IMG/VR virus record: IMGVR_UViG_3300024518_000679
Span: 1-20,956 of that record
Source of the DNA: a virus
Length of the DNA: 20,956 bases
Reading direction: 5' to 3' (one strand)
Positions within the stretch are counted from its first letter, which is position 1; each line of letters opens with the position of its first letter. Position numbers and translations under genes: made by a program. The notes beneath the pieces were generated by a model. That model saw only the letters and a list, made by a program, of their open reading frames with translations. It was not told the origin of the DNA and did no database searches. This document shows, in pieces, positions 20,761 through 20,956 of this stretch.

Positions 20761-20956
20761 CTTTTAATATTTCTTTAATTTGTTCTAACCAACTTACTTC
20801 TTGTTCGGTTAGTTTATCTTCAAGTACTTCTTTATTCATCTCTAATTTATCACTAAAGAATCCTTCAATACTGAAACCTTTTACTCTCTTAGTTTTAACA
20901 AACTCTTCCCAAATCTCATCGTTGTTTACCTTGACAGAAACCATCCACGCTCCAAC
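20753..20956 (-). CDS. XkdF-like prohead serine protease, C-terminal part only
   Basis: The frame is open through the right edge, and the codons above the first visible ATG read V-G-A-W before MVSVKV, so the true start lies outside the window. The visible about 67 residues (VGAWMVSVKVNND, then V-K-G-F-S-I-E-G-F-F) match, from memory, the C-terminal part of the XkdF-type prohead protease family, where GxW-x-x-x-VKV and KGFSIEG are conserved. It is followed by a charged helical tail (EVLEDKLTEQEVSWLEQIKE). The enzyme would cleave scaffold and capsid proteins during head maturation. Only part is visible, so catalytic residues cannot be checked. Confidence 0.75.
   Translation of the reverse strand, partial: VGAWMVSVKVNNDEIWEEFVKTKRVKGFSIEGFFSDKLEMNKEVLEDKLTEQEVSWLEQIKEILKDA

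Noticed and set aside
20753-20944. ATG at 20944 as a real gene start for the protease
   Set aside because: The frame stays open upstream to the window edge with V-G-A-W, which belongs to the conserved family motif, so the gene is truncated by the window.

Overview
The window looks like part of a tailed-phage (or prophage) genome from a member of the Bacteroidota, probably a flavobacterium. Three observations support this. The DNA is strongly AT-rich. Genes start behind A/T-rich leaders with no Shine-Dalgarno sequence, often in the context ATT-ATG. The clearest promoter (8514-8545) has the Bacteroidota form TTTG-N20-TAnnTTTG. Every gene I can support lies on the minus strand, so the region is read from right to left. 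No rRNA, tRNA, CRISPR array, integrase or transposase is visible, and no gene-free gap exceeds 300 bases.

Structural part (20956 to about 9890, in transcription order). It opens with the end of an XkdF-like prohead protease and a small Cys4 protein. Next come a modular tail fibre, an unknown 218-aa protein, a carbohydrate-binding-module-like protein and a 1037-aa collagen-tipped beta-helix tailspike. An acidic scaffold-like protein, the major capsid protein, a tube-like structural protein and a 114-aa protein follow. The part ends with the portal and a DUF6712-like head-tail connector. This order is unusual: the receptor-binding genes sit between protease and capsid, and the portal comes after the capsid. 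No large terminase or tape-measure gene is in the window.

Lysis part (about 9890 to 8020). It holds a 37-aa protein, a one-TM holin-like protein, an intact M15 peptidoglycan peptidase, a 49-aa protein and a 3TM-holin-like protein. Last comes a second M15-like protein that has lost two zinc ligands, with its own promoter and apparently a leaderless mRNA. A rho-independent terminator at 8021-8049 closes the unit.

Replication and early part (7914 to 1). It starts with a run of very small genes, five of them linked by four consecutive ATGA overlaps. Then come a possible annealing protein, an SSB-like DUF3127 protein, a DUF6291-like replication protein, a RecA-fold helicase-like ATPase and a RusA-type resolvase. 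After a rearranged-looking stretch with a truncated Mom-like protein and a small gene inside inverted repeats, there is a phage sigma-like factor. The part ends with a CGC-motif protein, a metallophosphoesterase, a PD-(D/E)XK nuclease and the start of a DUF5664-like nucleotide hydrolase.

The most notable items are the dead M15 paralogue with its private promoter, the palindrome-bounded cassette at 2280-2710, the Mom-like fragment beside it, the repeated GGGAGG/CCTCCC hairpins after stop codons, and the unusual head-gene order.
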